DNA of 64,000 nt from Salvator merianae (taxonomy: Eukaryota > Chordata > Lepidosauria > Squamata > Teiidae): assembly GCA_003586115.2 (NCBI GenBank), contig QVOM02000126.1:12865409-12929408 (forward strand), written 5' to 3'. The notes under the pieces were generated by a model. That model was not told the DNA's origin and did not search any database. It was given only the letters and a program-made list of their open reading frames with translations. Positions 34,701 through 41,432 of the stretch are shown here, piece by piece. Positions within the stretch are counted from its first letter, which is position 1. The number at the start of each line of letters is the position of its first letter. Made by a program: the position numbers and the translations under genes.

Positions 34701-35764
34701 AAAAGATCGACTCCTCAGGCATTAAAATAATCATGTAGTGAACAATCCTTTCCTCCCTACTGACCTGGAAGTGCGATTGTCATGAGGTTGATGTTAGCCT
34801 TGTAGGGTTGGCACAGAATGAATTCTGCTGTTCGGCCAAAGAAGCACACCCTCTGGGATGCTTTAGGAACCATACATAAAATTATATATATATACACACA
34901 CGCATGATGTGTCCGGCATCTTCACTCAACATCTTTAGGATGTATGTATGTTTGCCTTTGCCTAAGGTGACACCTTCCCCTCCCCATTTTCAGGCACTGT
35001 TACTGTTTTTAATGTGTCCCTTTGACATTCTGGTTTTTATTTTTGTAACCCGCCTGGAGACCTTTGGGTATTGGGCGGGATAAAAATGCAAACAAATAAA
35101 TATAATAAAAGATGAAAAAGAATGACTAAAAACAGTGACAAGGCCTGCATGGGAAAGGGATATTGTTTCCTCAGCTGAAGGCCAGGGAAAAGAGGTGTGT
35201 CTTCACCAGTTGTCTGAACACATACAATGAGTGTGCCTGATGCACCTTGGAGGGGAGACTGTTCCATTGCCTGGGGGCCATCACTGAGAAGGCCCTCCCA
35301 TGTGTCCCCACCCCCTTAACTACTGAAGAGGTTGGCACTGCTAAGAAGGCCTCACTGGCCGATCTCAGGGCACAGGCAGGTCTACAAGGGAGGAGATGTT
35401 CCTTTAGATATTTGGGTCCCAAGCCATTCAGAGCTTTATAAGTTAATGTTAATGCCTTGAACTGGGCTCGGTAGCAGACAGGCAGCCAGTGCAGTTCTTT
35501 TTATATTCGTGTGCGCGTGCGTGTCTGTGCACGTGTGCGTTTGTGTTGTGAAGCCTCCTCAGGGACTTGAGAATTTTTTATTCTCCTGGCAGCTTGGCTA
35601 CTCCCCAGAGCTCTGGGTGGTACGGGTCCCTCACAGGGAGCGACAGCTGCGTCACGATTCCACCCCTGACTGCCCCAACGATAGACGTCGCTCCGCTCCT
35701 CTTTGCTCACGGAAGCCTGGAGTCGAGGAGTCTCCACAGCTCTCACCTGATGCTGCAGAACTGA
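4334..35764 (+). CDS. GPR137C: GPR137C, seven-exon coding region (complete)
   Basis: Integral membrane protein 137C, of the GPR137/TM7SF1 family. Relatives sit in the lysosomal membrane and GPR137B promotes Rag/mTORC1 signalling; the role of the C paralogue is less clear. Seven exons (4334-4702, 17877-17920, 18847-19075, 25475-25624, 26921-27046, 30667-30776, 35593-35764) join in frame to 1200 nt, giving 399 residues; the human protein has 429. Predicted membrane spans are about 23-48, 57-80, 99-122, 139-162, 182-202, 217-240 and 275-297. The paralogue is assigned from remembered family sequence: the tail motifs [20 protein letters not shown] and SDDDLPRLG, and the ending SGWYG...APLLF, match GPR137C rather than GPR137 or GPR137B. 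All introns have GT-AG ends. The start at 4334 has G at -3 and +4. Most of the length difference from human is at the N-terminus. Confidence 0.95.
6378..6697. mobile_element. AT-rich hAT-like MITE with 8-bp target duplication
   Basis: Ends TAGGGATGCGCA and TGCACATCCCTA. Flanking 8-mers are CGCTGGAG (6370-6377) and CACTGGAG (6698-6705), 7 of 8 identical. The 320-bp interior is a string of TTTTTCG/CGAAAAA palindromes with no ORF. Confidence 0.8.
7095..7392 (+). mobile_element. tRNA-derived SINE, copy 1
   Basis: In sense orientation. It has a tRNA-like 5' part (GGCTAAGGCGCTGATC, then GGAGTTCAGGGCCC as B-box region), a body with CATCACATTGTGTGATG, and a 3' part with GTAAGCCGCTTTGAG and AAAGCGGGGTATAAA followed by an A-rich tail. 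The A-box end is degraded in this copy. Confidence 0.8.
8515..9060 (-). mobile_element. L1 ORF2 reverse-transcriptase remnant
   Basis: On the - strand an open stretch encodes [17 protein letters not shown], then [20 protein letters not shown] and NSKKSEL, the L1 reverse-transcriptase palm. The catalytic FADD is changed to FADH, so it is dead. Confidence 0.85.
9083..9165 (+). repeat. Dispersed amniote repeat fragment
   Basis: AGTAGCACCTTAGAGACTAA followed shortly by AGTATAAGCTTTCATATT resembles a short repeat widespread in reptile genomes. I cannot assign its class. Confidence 0.4.
9166..10019. other. Intronic stretch without recognised features
   Basis: No exon, RNA gene or repeat identified. 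It sits between two parts of a decayed antisense L1 and could be very old L1 ORF2 sequence, but no conserved motif can be read. Confidence 0.5.
10020..10615. repeat. Degenerate minisatellite, ~80-bp period
   Basis: A core like AATGCCTAGGCTGAGTGG, then TGACTGAACCCAAGGA-like sequence, recurs near 10045, 10219, 10302, 10379, 10461 and 10562 with spacings around 80-100 bp. A short (GAAGA)n run lies at 10116-10143. Confidence 0.65.
10855..12200 (-). mobile_element. L1 ORF1 remnant, split by a SINE
   Basis: The - strand at 10858-11088 encodes [18 protein letters not shown] and [20 protein letters not shown], the C-terminal domain of L1 ORF1p. 11650-11900 looks like its coiled-coil part. SINE copy 2 (11219-11520) lies in between. 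All frames are broken. Confidence 0.75.
11219..11520 (-). mobile_element. tRNA-derived SINE, copy 2
   Basis: Same family, antisense, complete. On the - strand it starts GAGGCACGGTGGCGCAGAAG; the A-box fits TGGCGCAGAAGG and the B-box region is GAGTTCAAGGCCC. It ends in a CTT-rich tail. It is inserted into an older antisense L1 remnant. Confidence 0.85.
12500..12790 (+). mobile_element. L2-like LINE 3' end
   Basis: Frameshifted C-terminal coding remnant resembling [13 protein letters not shown] and LFTWAFDI, followed by a T-rich 3' UTR. Comparable fragments occur at 16440-16870, 24410-24690 and 52340-52600. Clade assignment rests on the [15 protein letters not shown] motif known from L2. Confidence 0.6.
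12960..13562 (+). mobile_element. CR1-like LINE, second lineage, 3' part
   Basis: Frameshifted ORF2 end (motifs QRLGLFSLE and GDLIEVYKI recognisable), followed by a ~230-bp 3' unit: CAGGTGTATCAATGGCTAC, GAGAGACAGGCAGGATGCCT, CCCAGAAGCAATTGGTGGGC, CTGGACTAGATGGACCATGG, ending TTATGTTCT. No ATTCTATG end, unlike true CR1. Confidence 0.7.
14495..14935 (+). mobile_element. CR1-like LINE 3' unit, two in tandem
   Basis: Two successive copies of the ~230-bp 3' unit (about 14495-14690 and 14695-14935), each ending in a TTATGTTC motif. No ORF2 sequence precedes them. Confidence 0.75.
15975..16330 (-). mobile_element. CR1-like LINE 3' unit, two in tandem
   Basis: Two antisense copies back to back, recognised by GCCCTGCTGGATCAGGCCAC, CCCACCAATTGCTTCTGGGC and CTCCCTGCAAATGGCC. 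Confidence 0.75.
16440..16870 (+). mobile_element. L2-like LINE 3' end
   Basis: GGGCCTTTTCTGCGTTAGCC, TTATGGAATGTCCTCCC and the T-rich tail give the degraded APxLWNVLP motif and L2-type 3' end, in GPR137C intron 1. Confidence 0.6.
17877..17920 (+). CDS. GPR137C: GPR137C coding exon 2
   Basis: A 44-nt exon encoding [14 protein letters not shown] plus two bases of a Lys codon, the short loop after span 3. The acceptor is GAACAG|GTTATC and the donor ACAA|GTAAGT. It sits after a 13.2-kb first intron full of LINE debris. The human C paralogue has a closely similar segment here (VICKVRCA). Confidence 0.92.
18155..18232. mobile_element. 78-bp mariner-like MITE
   Basis: 21-bp terminal inverted repeats starting CAGGGTGTTTCAAAAAGA, one mismatch between ends, flanked by TA on both sides (18153-18154 and 18233-18234). 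The interior is only ~36 bp. In GPR137C intron 2. Confidence 0.8.
18260..18560 (-). mobile_element. L2-like LINE fragment
   Basis: Antisense: on the - strand it reads [15 protein letters not shown] sequence and the AFLVIAP motif, with CCTGTGCCCTAACATCTGC further 5'. It is in GPR137C intron 2, just upstream of exon 3. Confidence 0.6.
18847..19075 (+). CDS. GPR137C: GPR137C coding exon 3
   Basis: Encodes residues 138-214, spans 4 and 5, with the family motifs [27 protein letters not shown] and [12 protein letters not shown]. The acceptor is TTTTTAG|GGGTC, phase 2, and the donor TCCAAG|GTAAGG, phase 0. NLT in span 4 and NDT near span 5 are sequon-like but likely within or close to the membrane. 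Confidence 0.95.
19255..19770. mobile_element. GC-rich DNA element B-related copy
   Basis: Starts GGCCTTTTCCACACTTACC and ends GGGAAAGTGCAAAAAAAA. Contains TTTTACAGGCCTACTAGTGG and CCTAGACCAGG, like the intron 5 copy. No ORF. Confidence 0.5.
19930..21700. other. GPR137C intron 3, no features recognised
   Basis: No exon, RNA gene or clear repeat. The T/C-rich stretch 20130-20350 and the GC-moderate remainder look like ordinary intronic DNA. Confidence 0.5.
21712..22245 (+). mobile_element. CR1 LINE, 5'-truncated, C-terminal ORF2 and 3' end
   Basis: Open for 148 codons from [20 protein letters not shown] to the end of the reverse-transcriptase ORF, including [12 protein letters not shown] and [10 protein letters not shown]. 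After the stop it has the typical CR1 3' end (GGACTCAATGACCCTGGAGG), closing with ATTCTATG repeats. It is the least decayed LINE here, but truncated and so not autonomous. Confidence 0.92.
22378..22505. mobile_element. Small MITE, copy 2
   Basis: Ends CAGGGCTGCCAG and GCTGTCAGCCCTG. Same core as the copy at 2535, interrupted by (ACA)n. CAGGG termini suggest a hAT-type origin. Confidence 0.7.
22510..22690 (+). mobile_element. tRNA-derived SINE fragment
   Basis: Contains a good B box (GAGTTCGAATCCCAGC) about 45 nt after GGCTCCTTGGTTAAAAGCCC, then CACTGGGCCTTCCCAG and GGGAAAGGCAACGCTGGC. It is a SINE type different from the five-copy family; its subfamily is not determined. Confidence 0.55.
22740..23570 (+). 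mobile_element. CR1-like LINE, ORF2 end plus two 3' units
   Basis: ORF2 remnant with [20 protein letters not shown] and [13 protein letters not shown] open for over 100 codons, a 3' unit to about 23335, then a second 3' unit (23336-23570) starting again at GAGGACAGGTGTATCAATGG. This is the best evidence that the tandem lies inside the element. Confidence 0.8.
23890..24200 (+). mobile_element. Sauria-type SINE, degraded
   Basis: tRNA-like head (AGAGGATAGAGTGTCAGTCT, then GGGTTCAAAACCCC), the GGTGACCTTGG motif, CTACCTGTCAGGGTGGTTGT, and a 3' part close to GGGGGAAAGGCAGGATAGGA. This is the layout known for squamate Sauria SINEs. An unrelated stretch interrupts it around 24000-24105. Confidence 0.65.
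24410..24690 (+). mobile_element. L2-like LINE 3' end
   Basis: Encodes [20 protein letters not shown] in frame, followed by the 3' UTR with GTGACCTGCTCTGATACC and an A-rich end. In GPR137C intron 3. Confidence 0.65.
24865..25185 (+). mobile_element. CR1-like LINE 3' part
   Basis: Short ORF2 end (GGAATTTACTACCAGAAGAG) and one 3' unit ending CCCCTTATGTTCT, 290 bp upstream of GPR137C exon 4. Confidence 0.75.
25475..25624 (+). CDS. GPR137C: GPR137C coding exon 4
   Basis: Exactly 50 codons, residues 215-264. It starts [13 protein letters not shown] and contains span 6, the [11 protein letters not shown] motif and the loop [11 protein letters not shown]. The acceptor follows a long T tract (AATGTAG|GGCACG) and the donor is GACAAG|GTAAGG. 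Confidence 0.95.
25925..26063. mobile_element. Small inverted-repeat element
   Basis: CCGTGTTCCATAGTTC (25929-25944) is mirrored by GAACTATGGAACACGG (26044-26059). An inner pair TCAGAGGATTTGAC / GTCAAATCCTCTGA forms a second stem. In GPR137C intron 4. Confidence 0.65.
26180..26600 (-). mobile_element. CR1-like LINE 3' part
   Basis: Antisense copy of the second-lineage LINE between GPR137C exons 4 and 5. The 3' unit lies at low coordinates (CACCTGCTCTTGACTTGCTG) and ORF2 residue motifs ([16 protein letters not shown]) at higher coordinates. Confidence 0.7.
26921..27046 (+). CDS. GPR137C: GPR137C coding exon 5
   Basis: 42 codons, residues 265-306: EEYVVFG, span 7 ([18 protein letters not shown]) and the [10 protein letters not shown] juxtamembrane stretch. 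The acceptor is TTTCCACAG|GTCCGA and the donor AATTTG|GTATGG. Both ends are phase 0. Confidence 0.95.
27111..27335. mobile_element. Foldback DNA element (ACCAGACCAGCAA arms)
   Basis: Arms ATACCAGACCAGCAAGCATA and TGCTGGTCTGGTATCCTGG, with an inner stem GTCTAAGGGAGGC / TCTCCCTTAGAC. Related decayed copies at 8195-8385 and 1160-1360. Confidence 0.75.
27365..27615 (+). mobile_element. L2-like LINE 3' UTR and tail
   Basis: T-rich 3' UTR ending TTGTAAGCCGCCCTGAGTC, then CGGAGAGGGGCAGCATACAA and AATAAATA repeats. This tail resembles the 3' end of the five-copy SINE family. Confidence 0.65.
28200..28710. mobile_element. GC-rich DNA element B-related copy
   Basis: Starts CGTTTCTGCACTTTC and ends AGTGCGGCGAGGCCC. 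Contains GGTAGACCTATGAAAACAG and several short inverted repeats (GGCCTACCAG, GTCTAGACC-like), as in 19255-19770. Confidence 0.5.
28737..28832. mobile_element. Foldback DNA element, short copy
   Basis: CTGGGCCTTATTCCAGAATA pairs with TATTCCAGAATAAGGCCCAG around a short middle; the right end is GTGCAGAAAGGGCC. GPR137C intron 5. Confidence 0.8.
29100..30450. other. GPR137C intron 5, no features recognised
   Basis: Several overlapping open frames of 70-150 codons occur on both strands but none has a recognisable motif, and they shadow one another. I see no gene. Confidence 0.5.
30508..30579. repeat. 48-bp direct duplication
   Basis: AACCTGCTTTCTGCAGGGGG occurs twice, 48 bp apart, 90-160 bp upstream of GPR137C exon 6. 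Confidence 0.8.
30667..30776 (+). CDS. GPR137C: GPR137C coding exon 6
   Basis: 36 codons plus 2 nt, residues 307-342. It encodes the most conserved part of the cytoplasmic tail: [20 protein letters not shown], then [14 protein letters not shown]. The acceptor is CCCCACAG|GCACCT and the donor GTGGAAG|GTGAGG, phase 2. This exon alone separates GPR137C from its paralogues. Confidence 0.95.
31280..31386. repeat. Inverted repeat in GPR137C intron 6
   Basis: ATTCATTTGCTTGCATTCAT mirrors the preceding ATGAATGCAAACAAATGAAT, and CTTAATGTAATTAATAA mirrors TTATTAATTGTATTAAG. Hairpin arms ~45 bp. Confidence 0.7.
31440..31960 (-). mobile_element. L1 ORF2 3' end
   Basis: The - strand has [15 protein letters not shown] and [13 protein letters not shown] motifs (TTGCTGAGATGGACAAATTG), typical of the L1 ORF2 C-terminus. 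The first 75 bases of the window match the same part. Confidence 0.7.
31970..32600 (-). mobile_element. CR1-like LINE 3' unit, three in tandem
   Basis: Three consecutive antisense units (about 31970-32130, 32130-32370, 32370-32600), each opening with an AAGAACAT...GGATCAGGCCAC motif and containing CACCTGCTCT and CTTCTGGGCATCTC. Confidence 0.8.
32850..33147. mobile_element. Element with CTGATGCAGC end
   Basis: Decayed relative: TTTGGGTATTAAATACCCAA hairpin, CAGGGCTATGTTGGGATTGC opposite TCAACATAGCCCCAGG, ending ATCTGATGCAGC. The left limit is uncertain. Confidence 0.45.
33800..33945 (+). mobile_element. CR1 3' end fragment
   Basis: Short CR1 tail: AAGGCTGGACAGATATCTGT, TGAATCCTGCATTGAGC, TGACCCTGGAGGTCCC, closing with two ATTCTATG units. 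Confidence 0.85.
33970..34105. mobile_element. hAT-like MITE (CTACAACTCCCAGCA family)
   Basis: CCTGAACTACAACCCCCAGC opposite GGGAATTGTAGTTCAGGAAC, a hairpin widely seen in hAT-derived repeats. Others: 28980-29092, 37975-38095, 41940-42000, 42640-42780, 45802-45935. Confidence 0.65.
34940..35500. mobile_element. Two L2-like LINE fragments, head-to-tail conflict
   Basis: 34940-35110 is a sense 3' end (GTAACCCGCCTGGAGACC, GGGCGGGATAAAAATGC). 35150-35500 is an antisense ORF end (on the - strand [26 protein letters not shown]) plus upstream sequence. It lies directly before GPR137C exon 7. Confidence 0.65.
35593..35764 (+). CDS. GPR137C: GPR137C coding exon 7 (last)
   Basis: Encodes the tail end [15 protein letters not shown] ... 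[19 protein letters not shown] ... HLMLQN, then TGA at 35762-35764. This aligns with the human GPR137C C-terminus (GWYG, APLLF, ending QN). The chosen acceptor is TCTCCTGGCAG|CTTGG with a good T/C tract. An upstream AG, with the exon starting at 35563, is also in frame and would add ten residues (see findings). Confidence 0.88.
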
Positions 35765-38126
35765 CGGCGGCGGTGCTCGTGGCGTCGGAGGAGGGCACCG
35801 GCCAGGTGTGAGGGGCGACGCTCACGGCTGGCGAGCACAACAGCTGGAGTGTGCTTCTAACCGGAAGGCCCGTTGCGGGAACAGGGTTGTCAGGGCCTCA
35901 CACTTTGAAGAACCAGAGCGGCAGGTGTGGCGTTGGGAGCCAGTAAGGTGGGAACAGCTTCTCCAGGTGCGTTCCTGCGGTTGGCCAGTATGAAGACAAA
36001 GATGGAGGCTTGATCGCAGAAGACAGCGGGGCTTTGGCGAAAACTCTGACTGTCGGATTAATGGACATATTTGCACTTTTAACAGAGCTTCTCCAAGGAA
36101 CGGTTCTCCTTTGTCCTAGAGTTTCTTCCGGCAGCAGGGGCTGGCTGTTCTGGGTGACCCTTCTACTTGCACATCCACAGCTGGGAAAGTCATTTGGTCT
36201 TCCTCCTATCACTGGAGCATCTCTATATATTTATTGGGGGGGGGCGGGGGGGGGATTTTCTTTTTGGCTTCTACGCTCTCCGGAGTTTGTATTTTTAAAC
36301 GGGGGACTGTAACACCAAGAACGTTAACCGATTTGGCACAAGTCTCATTCTTACAAGGGTAACTTAAACTTGCAGTTACGTTTTACTATCTGTCTTTTTT
36401 TTTTATTCCGGGACTATCAAAGCAAATCCTAATTTTGCATGTGCTGCGAAGCCCCTGGTGACTTACAAACCTGTTCTCACTCGGCTCTTTCTAGAATCAG
36501 GGTTTCTTTTTAAGAACTGTTAATTCTGTTCACACTGGGTGGAAGAGATGCAGAGCTGGCTTTCTTTAGAGATTGGTGGCTAGGAGCCAAGGACCCTTGG
36601 GGACCTAGTCACGTGCTTGTCTTGGATGGACCTTTCCTGCTCCACTTGGCTTTGGCGTGTTGCAAGATGGAAACTGCTCAGTATGTCACTTCTGGGTTGC
36701 TCAGCCACCTCCAAAAGGGCTGAATTCCAGGGCTATGCCCTCAACCCTTCCAAGGTGACTGGGAGAGGGAACTATGTAGTATAACCATGAGTGTATTTTT
36801 GGACGCCTTGTGGTGGAGAGCCAAGTCTGGTAGACAAGAGCATTCCTGCTGTCTCAGACCTTAGGCAGGAGTCTTACGTATAATGCACGGAGCATTGACT
36901 CCAAATACTTGGCCTTGCCTATGAGCCATTGTGATGCTCTTCCATTTCTTAACAAGGTGGATTGTGGGTGTTCACCTGTGTAAGCTGAGATAATTCCCCT
37001 GCAACAGCTTTCAACCCAGCAACGTCCACCTTGGGCAAAGGGGACGATTCCTGATGTTTCCGAGTTGCCATCTTGGTTGCAGGTGGAGGGAGATGGTTGG
37101 CCATCCTAGAAGATGAGAGTCTCCTGGTAGGTTGGACTGCCGCTCTCATGGGCTGCAAACAGCACAGCTCAGTAGTCCAAAACATCTGGAGGCCCCAGTA
37201 TGGTGGGGCTGGAACAGAGTCTTGACTGAAAGGGTAGATTGTGCTCTCCAGATACCTATCTCAAGGTTTGTAACAGCAAGCTCTCGTCCTAACTCTGTGG
37301 GTCTCAAGAATGACTTGGTCGCGATCCTGACTGGCGCTGTTTGGGTCCAAAGGAGCATTTGGCTGGGAGAAGCAGCTTGTTAGGCAGCTAGAGAACCCAG
37401 CCGATATGATGAGGTAGTAACTTGGTTGTTTGTAGCTTGACAAGTGATTTTTTTGCACACGAAATTGTCTTGTGGGAAAGACGTGTTCAGAGCAGCAACT
37501 GAATAACTTTAAGCTTTGATAGGACTTTTTTTTTTTTTTCCTTTTATTTTCTCCCCATCCTGCCATGAATTGCATCTCAAGCCGTTTGGGCTAAAGCTAA
37601 AGTCCGAGGAGCTGTTAAGTGGCACGGAAGCTTCTGCCTGGATCCCTCTTCCTACCATATGTGGCGAAAACCCTCACCATACAGATTTCTTGATTCAGGC
37701 TTTGTGTTGCGTTCTCTTTGCCCTCGAGGACTTTGTTCCAAAAGGTGCCAGGGGCGATGCATGCCACCCGGCTTCGTAAGTGTACTTGCACTGGCACAAA
37801 GCAACGGAATTCATGTTTTCTTGTGGATGCTCAGGTTTCACAGGAGCAAGGCTTCACGTATGTCCACTGTGCCACCTCTCTGTATGTCTCATTCGTATGC
37901 TTCGTGCCTCGACAGAACTCCAGCAACCTTGTTTAGTTCTAAATCTCTCCAGTTGCATACAAGTTATGGCATTCTTAACATGAAGCCTTCCAGATGTCCT
38001 TGAATTGCAGCCTCTAGCATTCAATTTCCAGCTTTCCATGCCAGCCTCAGGACTGCAGTTCAAGAACATCTGGAGAGACACAGTTGAGCCATCCCTATTC
38101 TATAGGAATTTGAGGACAGCTGACTA

Positions 38127-38291
38127 AGGCCCTTTCTGCGCTGGGCCTTATTTCAGATTATATCCCGGAGCAGGGACCTGCCATCCACATGCTAGTGCAG
38201 ACTAGGGCGGGCCCCATCTGCGTTAGCAAGTGAATAGCAGGTCCCTATTCCGGGATATAATCCAAAATAAGGCACAGTGCAGAAGGGGCCT
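38127..38291. mobile_element. Foldback DNA element in GPR137C 3' UTR
   Basis: AGGCCCTTTCTGCGCTGGGC at left and CACAGTGCAGAAGGGGCCT at right are inverted copies. Inner arms include ATTATATCCCGGAGCAGGGA opposite TCCCTATTCCGGGATATAAT. Upstream of the proposed poly(A) signal, so likely transcribed. Confidence 0.8.
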
Positions 38292-39276
38292 GGGTCTGCT
38301 CCTCTGAACCTATTGTAAAAGTAAGGGAAACTGGCTGTAGCTATCATGATAGAATAACCCTTACTTTCCAACATTCACTATGTGTCTGCACTTACGCATT
38401 CTGCAGTGGCGACGCTGTGAGCTTTAAGGAACGACATTTGCACTCATGTTCCTCTTCCTGTGGCCCAGTGAAAACACCTCTCCTTTCTTTGAGGCTGTGT
38501 GGGGAGCGGAGAAGGCTGGATCCTGTTCCCTCCGCTTGGGCTGGTTTCGTGTTGTATATGAGCTGGGCCAGTATGCCCGTGTATAGATCCACAGAATTCG
38601 GTGAGCGTCTCCATGTGTAATTTGACACTTGAATTTCCGGCACCCGTTGGACAAATCACGTACCGCTGGTGTACGATGGGGCTTGAGTTTGTTTCCCCAA
38701 CTCTTGGGCCGTATCCTGACTTGTGGCAACGTGCCTCATGCTATGAAAACTCTTACCTTGCCCTCTTGTACCCTTAAGGCACCAAAGACAGGTTGGTTAA
38801 GCAAACATCCCCCCACCCTTCCTCCAGTTCTTGCTTATGAGTTTTACAATGCACTTAGAGCACTTTAAGTTTAATTTTGGGGGGGAGGGAAAGGGGGGGG
38901 TTGTCCAAAAAAGGCTAGCTACAGCCTGCACGCCCCTCCTTTGCACTGAATTGCACTGACCGAAGACCATCTCCCCCCTCAGAAAGAGCCATCTGCACTT
39001 GGAGAAGGATGAGGTAGCCAGGGAGGTTACTCATACGGATAGCTCTTGCGTTGTACGTTAAAACTTGCCTACGCAAAAGAGGGCCAGCCCTGTGTTTTAC
39101 TGAAATAATTTATATCAGCATTAACTACTTTTGTATCTAGAAACTACCTTTGATGCGTTCCTGGCTTTCAAAGGGGGCTGATATATAACTTCCCAGGCTG
39201 TCTGAAGGAGGCGACTGTGGCTAACGAATGTACTGAGTTTAAATTCACTCAAAACTGTAATACTGTTTTCTCTGGA

Positions 39277-39282
39277 AATAAA
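39277..39282 (+). terminator. Probable GPR137C poly(A) signal
   Basis: AATAAA followed within 10 nt by a GT/T-rich stretch (GAGGTTTGTTTTTATC), the usual downstream element. It is the best canonical signal on the + strand after the stop codon. Confidence 0.6.
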
Positions 39283-40259
39283 GAGGTTTGTTTTTATCTT
39301 GCAAGGCTGCATTTCTAGAGGCTTCAGTCTGTTTTCTTTCTCAGATGAAGGGTTGCATCTTGTCCTAGCTCGGCAAAAGGGTTGCTATAACTTTACACCT
39401 TTAATTCGCTTCCAGTAGCGAGCGAAAACGTGCAAAAGCCCTTGGGATAAGATGACAAGAAAATCGTCACACTCTTGAAGGGTCCGAGCATCTCCCATAG
39501 AAAATCTGAAATCCAGTTCTGCCAAATATATTCCTTAGATATTGCAAAATGTGGGAGATCGAGGTTATATCAGCTGAAAATTTCAACCAATAAACATGAA
39601 AGCTTCAGAGTTTTATTAAGAAAAAACAAAAGCAGGAAACCATTTTAGGATACAAGCAATTACTTTTTCCTCCAATGTTGCAAATTTTGAAGATTAATGT
39701 CAGGGTCCACCAGATATTCATGACTACAACTCCCAGCAACCTTAGCTGCTGCGACGGTTCTGGAGTGTCACTGTGTTTATAATGGGGTGCCCATGAGCAA
39801 AAATACTATTTCTCCGTTCCTAAATAATCACAGTGAACCTATGCTTTAATAGACTGTGAATGTAGGACTGGAAAAGACCTTGAGTCACCTAGATAACTTC
39901 AAGTAGGAAAGAGAAAGTCAAGAGAGTTGAAATGTTTTTTTCCCTTGATCTGGCTCATATAGTCTACAACGTTTAAGAGTTATTACATGCCTTATATTTA
40001 AGGAAAGTCTCTATCTTAGATTCAGCCATATCCCTATTATGGGGCAGAGATGCCCTTCCTGGACCAGCTTCTGTCCCTGTGGAAGCATCAAGGGGGGGGG
40101 CGTGTTAACGCCCCCAGGGCCTGGGAATATGCAAGTTACTACCTCCTATAATCTGGGTTCACAGCTGCTATCTTTACACGCTGCCTGCAATCACCAGGAC
40201 ACCCTGGTCAATGGCAACGAGAAACTCTAGCACCATTGGTCAGGTGTCCCCACCACCCC

Positions 40260-40790
40260 TGCCAAATCAGTGTCTGGAATTTATTACTGGAAGAGGCGGT
40301 GACAGCAACCAGCCTGGATAGCTTTTAGAATGGATTGGACAGATTCATGGAGGTCAGGTGTATCAATAGATGCCAAGTACCACTTCTGGGCTGGAGAGAC
40401 AGGCAGGGTGCCTCTAAAGACCTTTTGCAGGGAACTGAGAGCAGGTGAAGTTTTTGCCTTTGTCTTCGGCTTGAGATGCCCAGAAGCAACTGATGGGGCA
40501 CTGTGTGAGATGGGATGCTGGACTAGATGGGCTGTGGCCCAATCCAGGAAGACTTCTCTTGTGTTCTTATCTAGAATTGATGCCTAGATATTGCCTCCAG
40601 GCTGGAGGGACTGGCAGGATGCCTCCAAAGCCCCTTTGCAGGGAGTTGAGTGCAGGTGAAGGTGTTGCCTTCATCTTCTGCTTGAAAGGCCCAGAAGCAA
40701 TTGGTGGAGAATTGTGTGAGACAGGATGCTGGATTAGATGGGCTGTGGCCTGCGATCCAGCAAGGCTTCCCTTATGTTCTTAAGTGGTTT
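40260..40790 (+). mobile_element. CR1-like LINE, ORF2 end plus two 3' units
   Basis: ORF2 end (TGGAATTTATTACTGGAAG) then two 3' units, to about 40572 and about 40790, each ending in a TGTTCTTA motif. It lies between the genes. Confidence 0.75.
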
Positions 40791-40979
40791 ACCCGCATGA
40801 AAGACAATGCAGCTTTATTCACTTTCTGCTCTTTCATAGGCAGTCTTGTGGTTAAGGTCACACAAACAATGGAGGTGGGGGGGGGGAGAGAGAGATGTAT
40901 AACATTTCTATGCTATGATTGTTCCGCACAGAGGTGAGCAGATTCAGCAAGAATTCCTTCCCACTTTGCTTTCTAACAA

Positions 40980-41432
40980 CACAGGTCTACAGAAAAAAAA
41001 AATTTTTCAGGTGCCAAAGTTTTATTTAATGGATTTAGGGTATTTTGAGGGTGCTGAATTCAAAAATCCCATTACTTTTGCTGAACTGGTTCTAGTTTTT
41101 GAGATAATGGACATCCATGAAAGTAATGAATTCCCCCAATGCGACTTGTGTGTGATAACACGTGCAAGAGCTTTTGGTCTGTCTTTTGACTCTTCAACAG
41201 TGTCTCAGGTAAGGAAATATCCCATATGACTATTTTGTATTGCAATGTGTAGGCCTACAATGCTGGCAGGTCTGAATGCTTTTCAAACGTGTTGCGTTAA
41301 TTAATTAACTATTAAATATCTCAGAAACTAGAGCCAATCTGGCAAAACCAAAGTCATATTCTTAATCAGCACCATAAACTTATTATAAAACCGTTCAGAC
41401 ATCGTTGGCACCAAAATCACTGTATACCAGTG
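40980..41432 (+). repeat. Unclassified ~460-bp repeat, copy 1
   Basis: Starts CACAGGTCTACA and ends TGTATACCAGTG. AT-rich interior shared with 49436-49907, including GATTTAGGGTATTTTGAGG, CCCAATGCGACTTGTGTGTG, ATATCTCAGAAACTAGAGCC and GGCAAAACCAAAGTCATATT. I do not recognise the family. Confidence 0.8.

Larger units (their letters stand above)
35765..39305 (+). other. GPR137C: GPR137C 3' untranslated region
   Basis: Sequence after the GPR137C stop with no further coding signal. 35765-37970 is largely free of recognisable repeats, as expected for a long 3' UTR. A hAT-type fragment (37975-38095) and a foldback element (38127-38291) lie within it. The likely end is the poly(A) signal at 39277. 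The extent is inferred, with no transcript evidence. Confidence 0.6.

Noticed and set aside
36230..36260. G-run as a functional G-quadruplex in the 3' UTR
   Set aside because: Two runs of G separated by a single C; possible structure, but nothing else supports a role.
40915..41229. 104-codon frame inside the unclassified repeat as a conserved gene
   Set aside because: The second copy at 49.4 kb has stops and shifts in the matching frame, and no protein motif is visible. Similarity is at the DNA level only.
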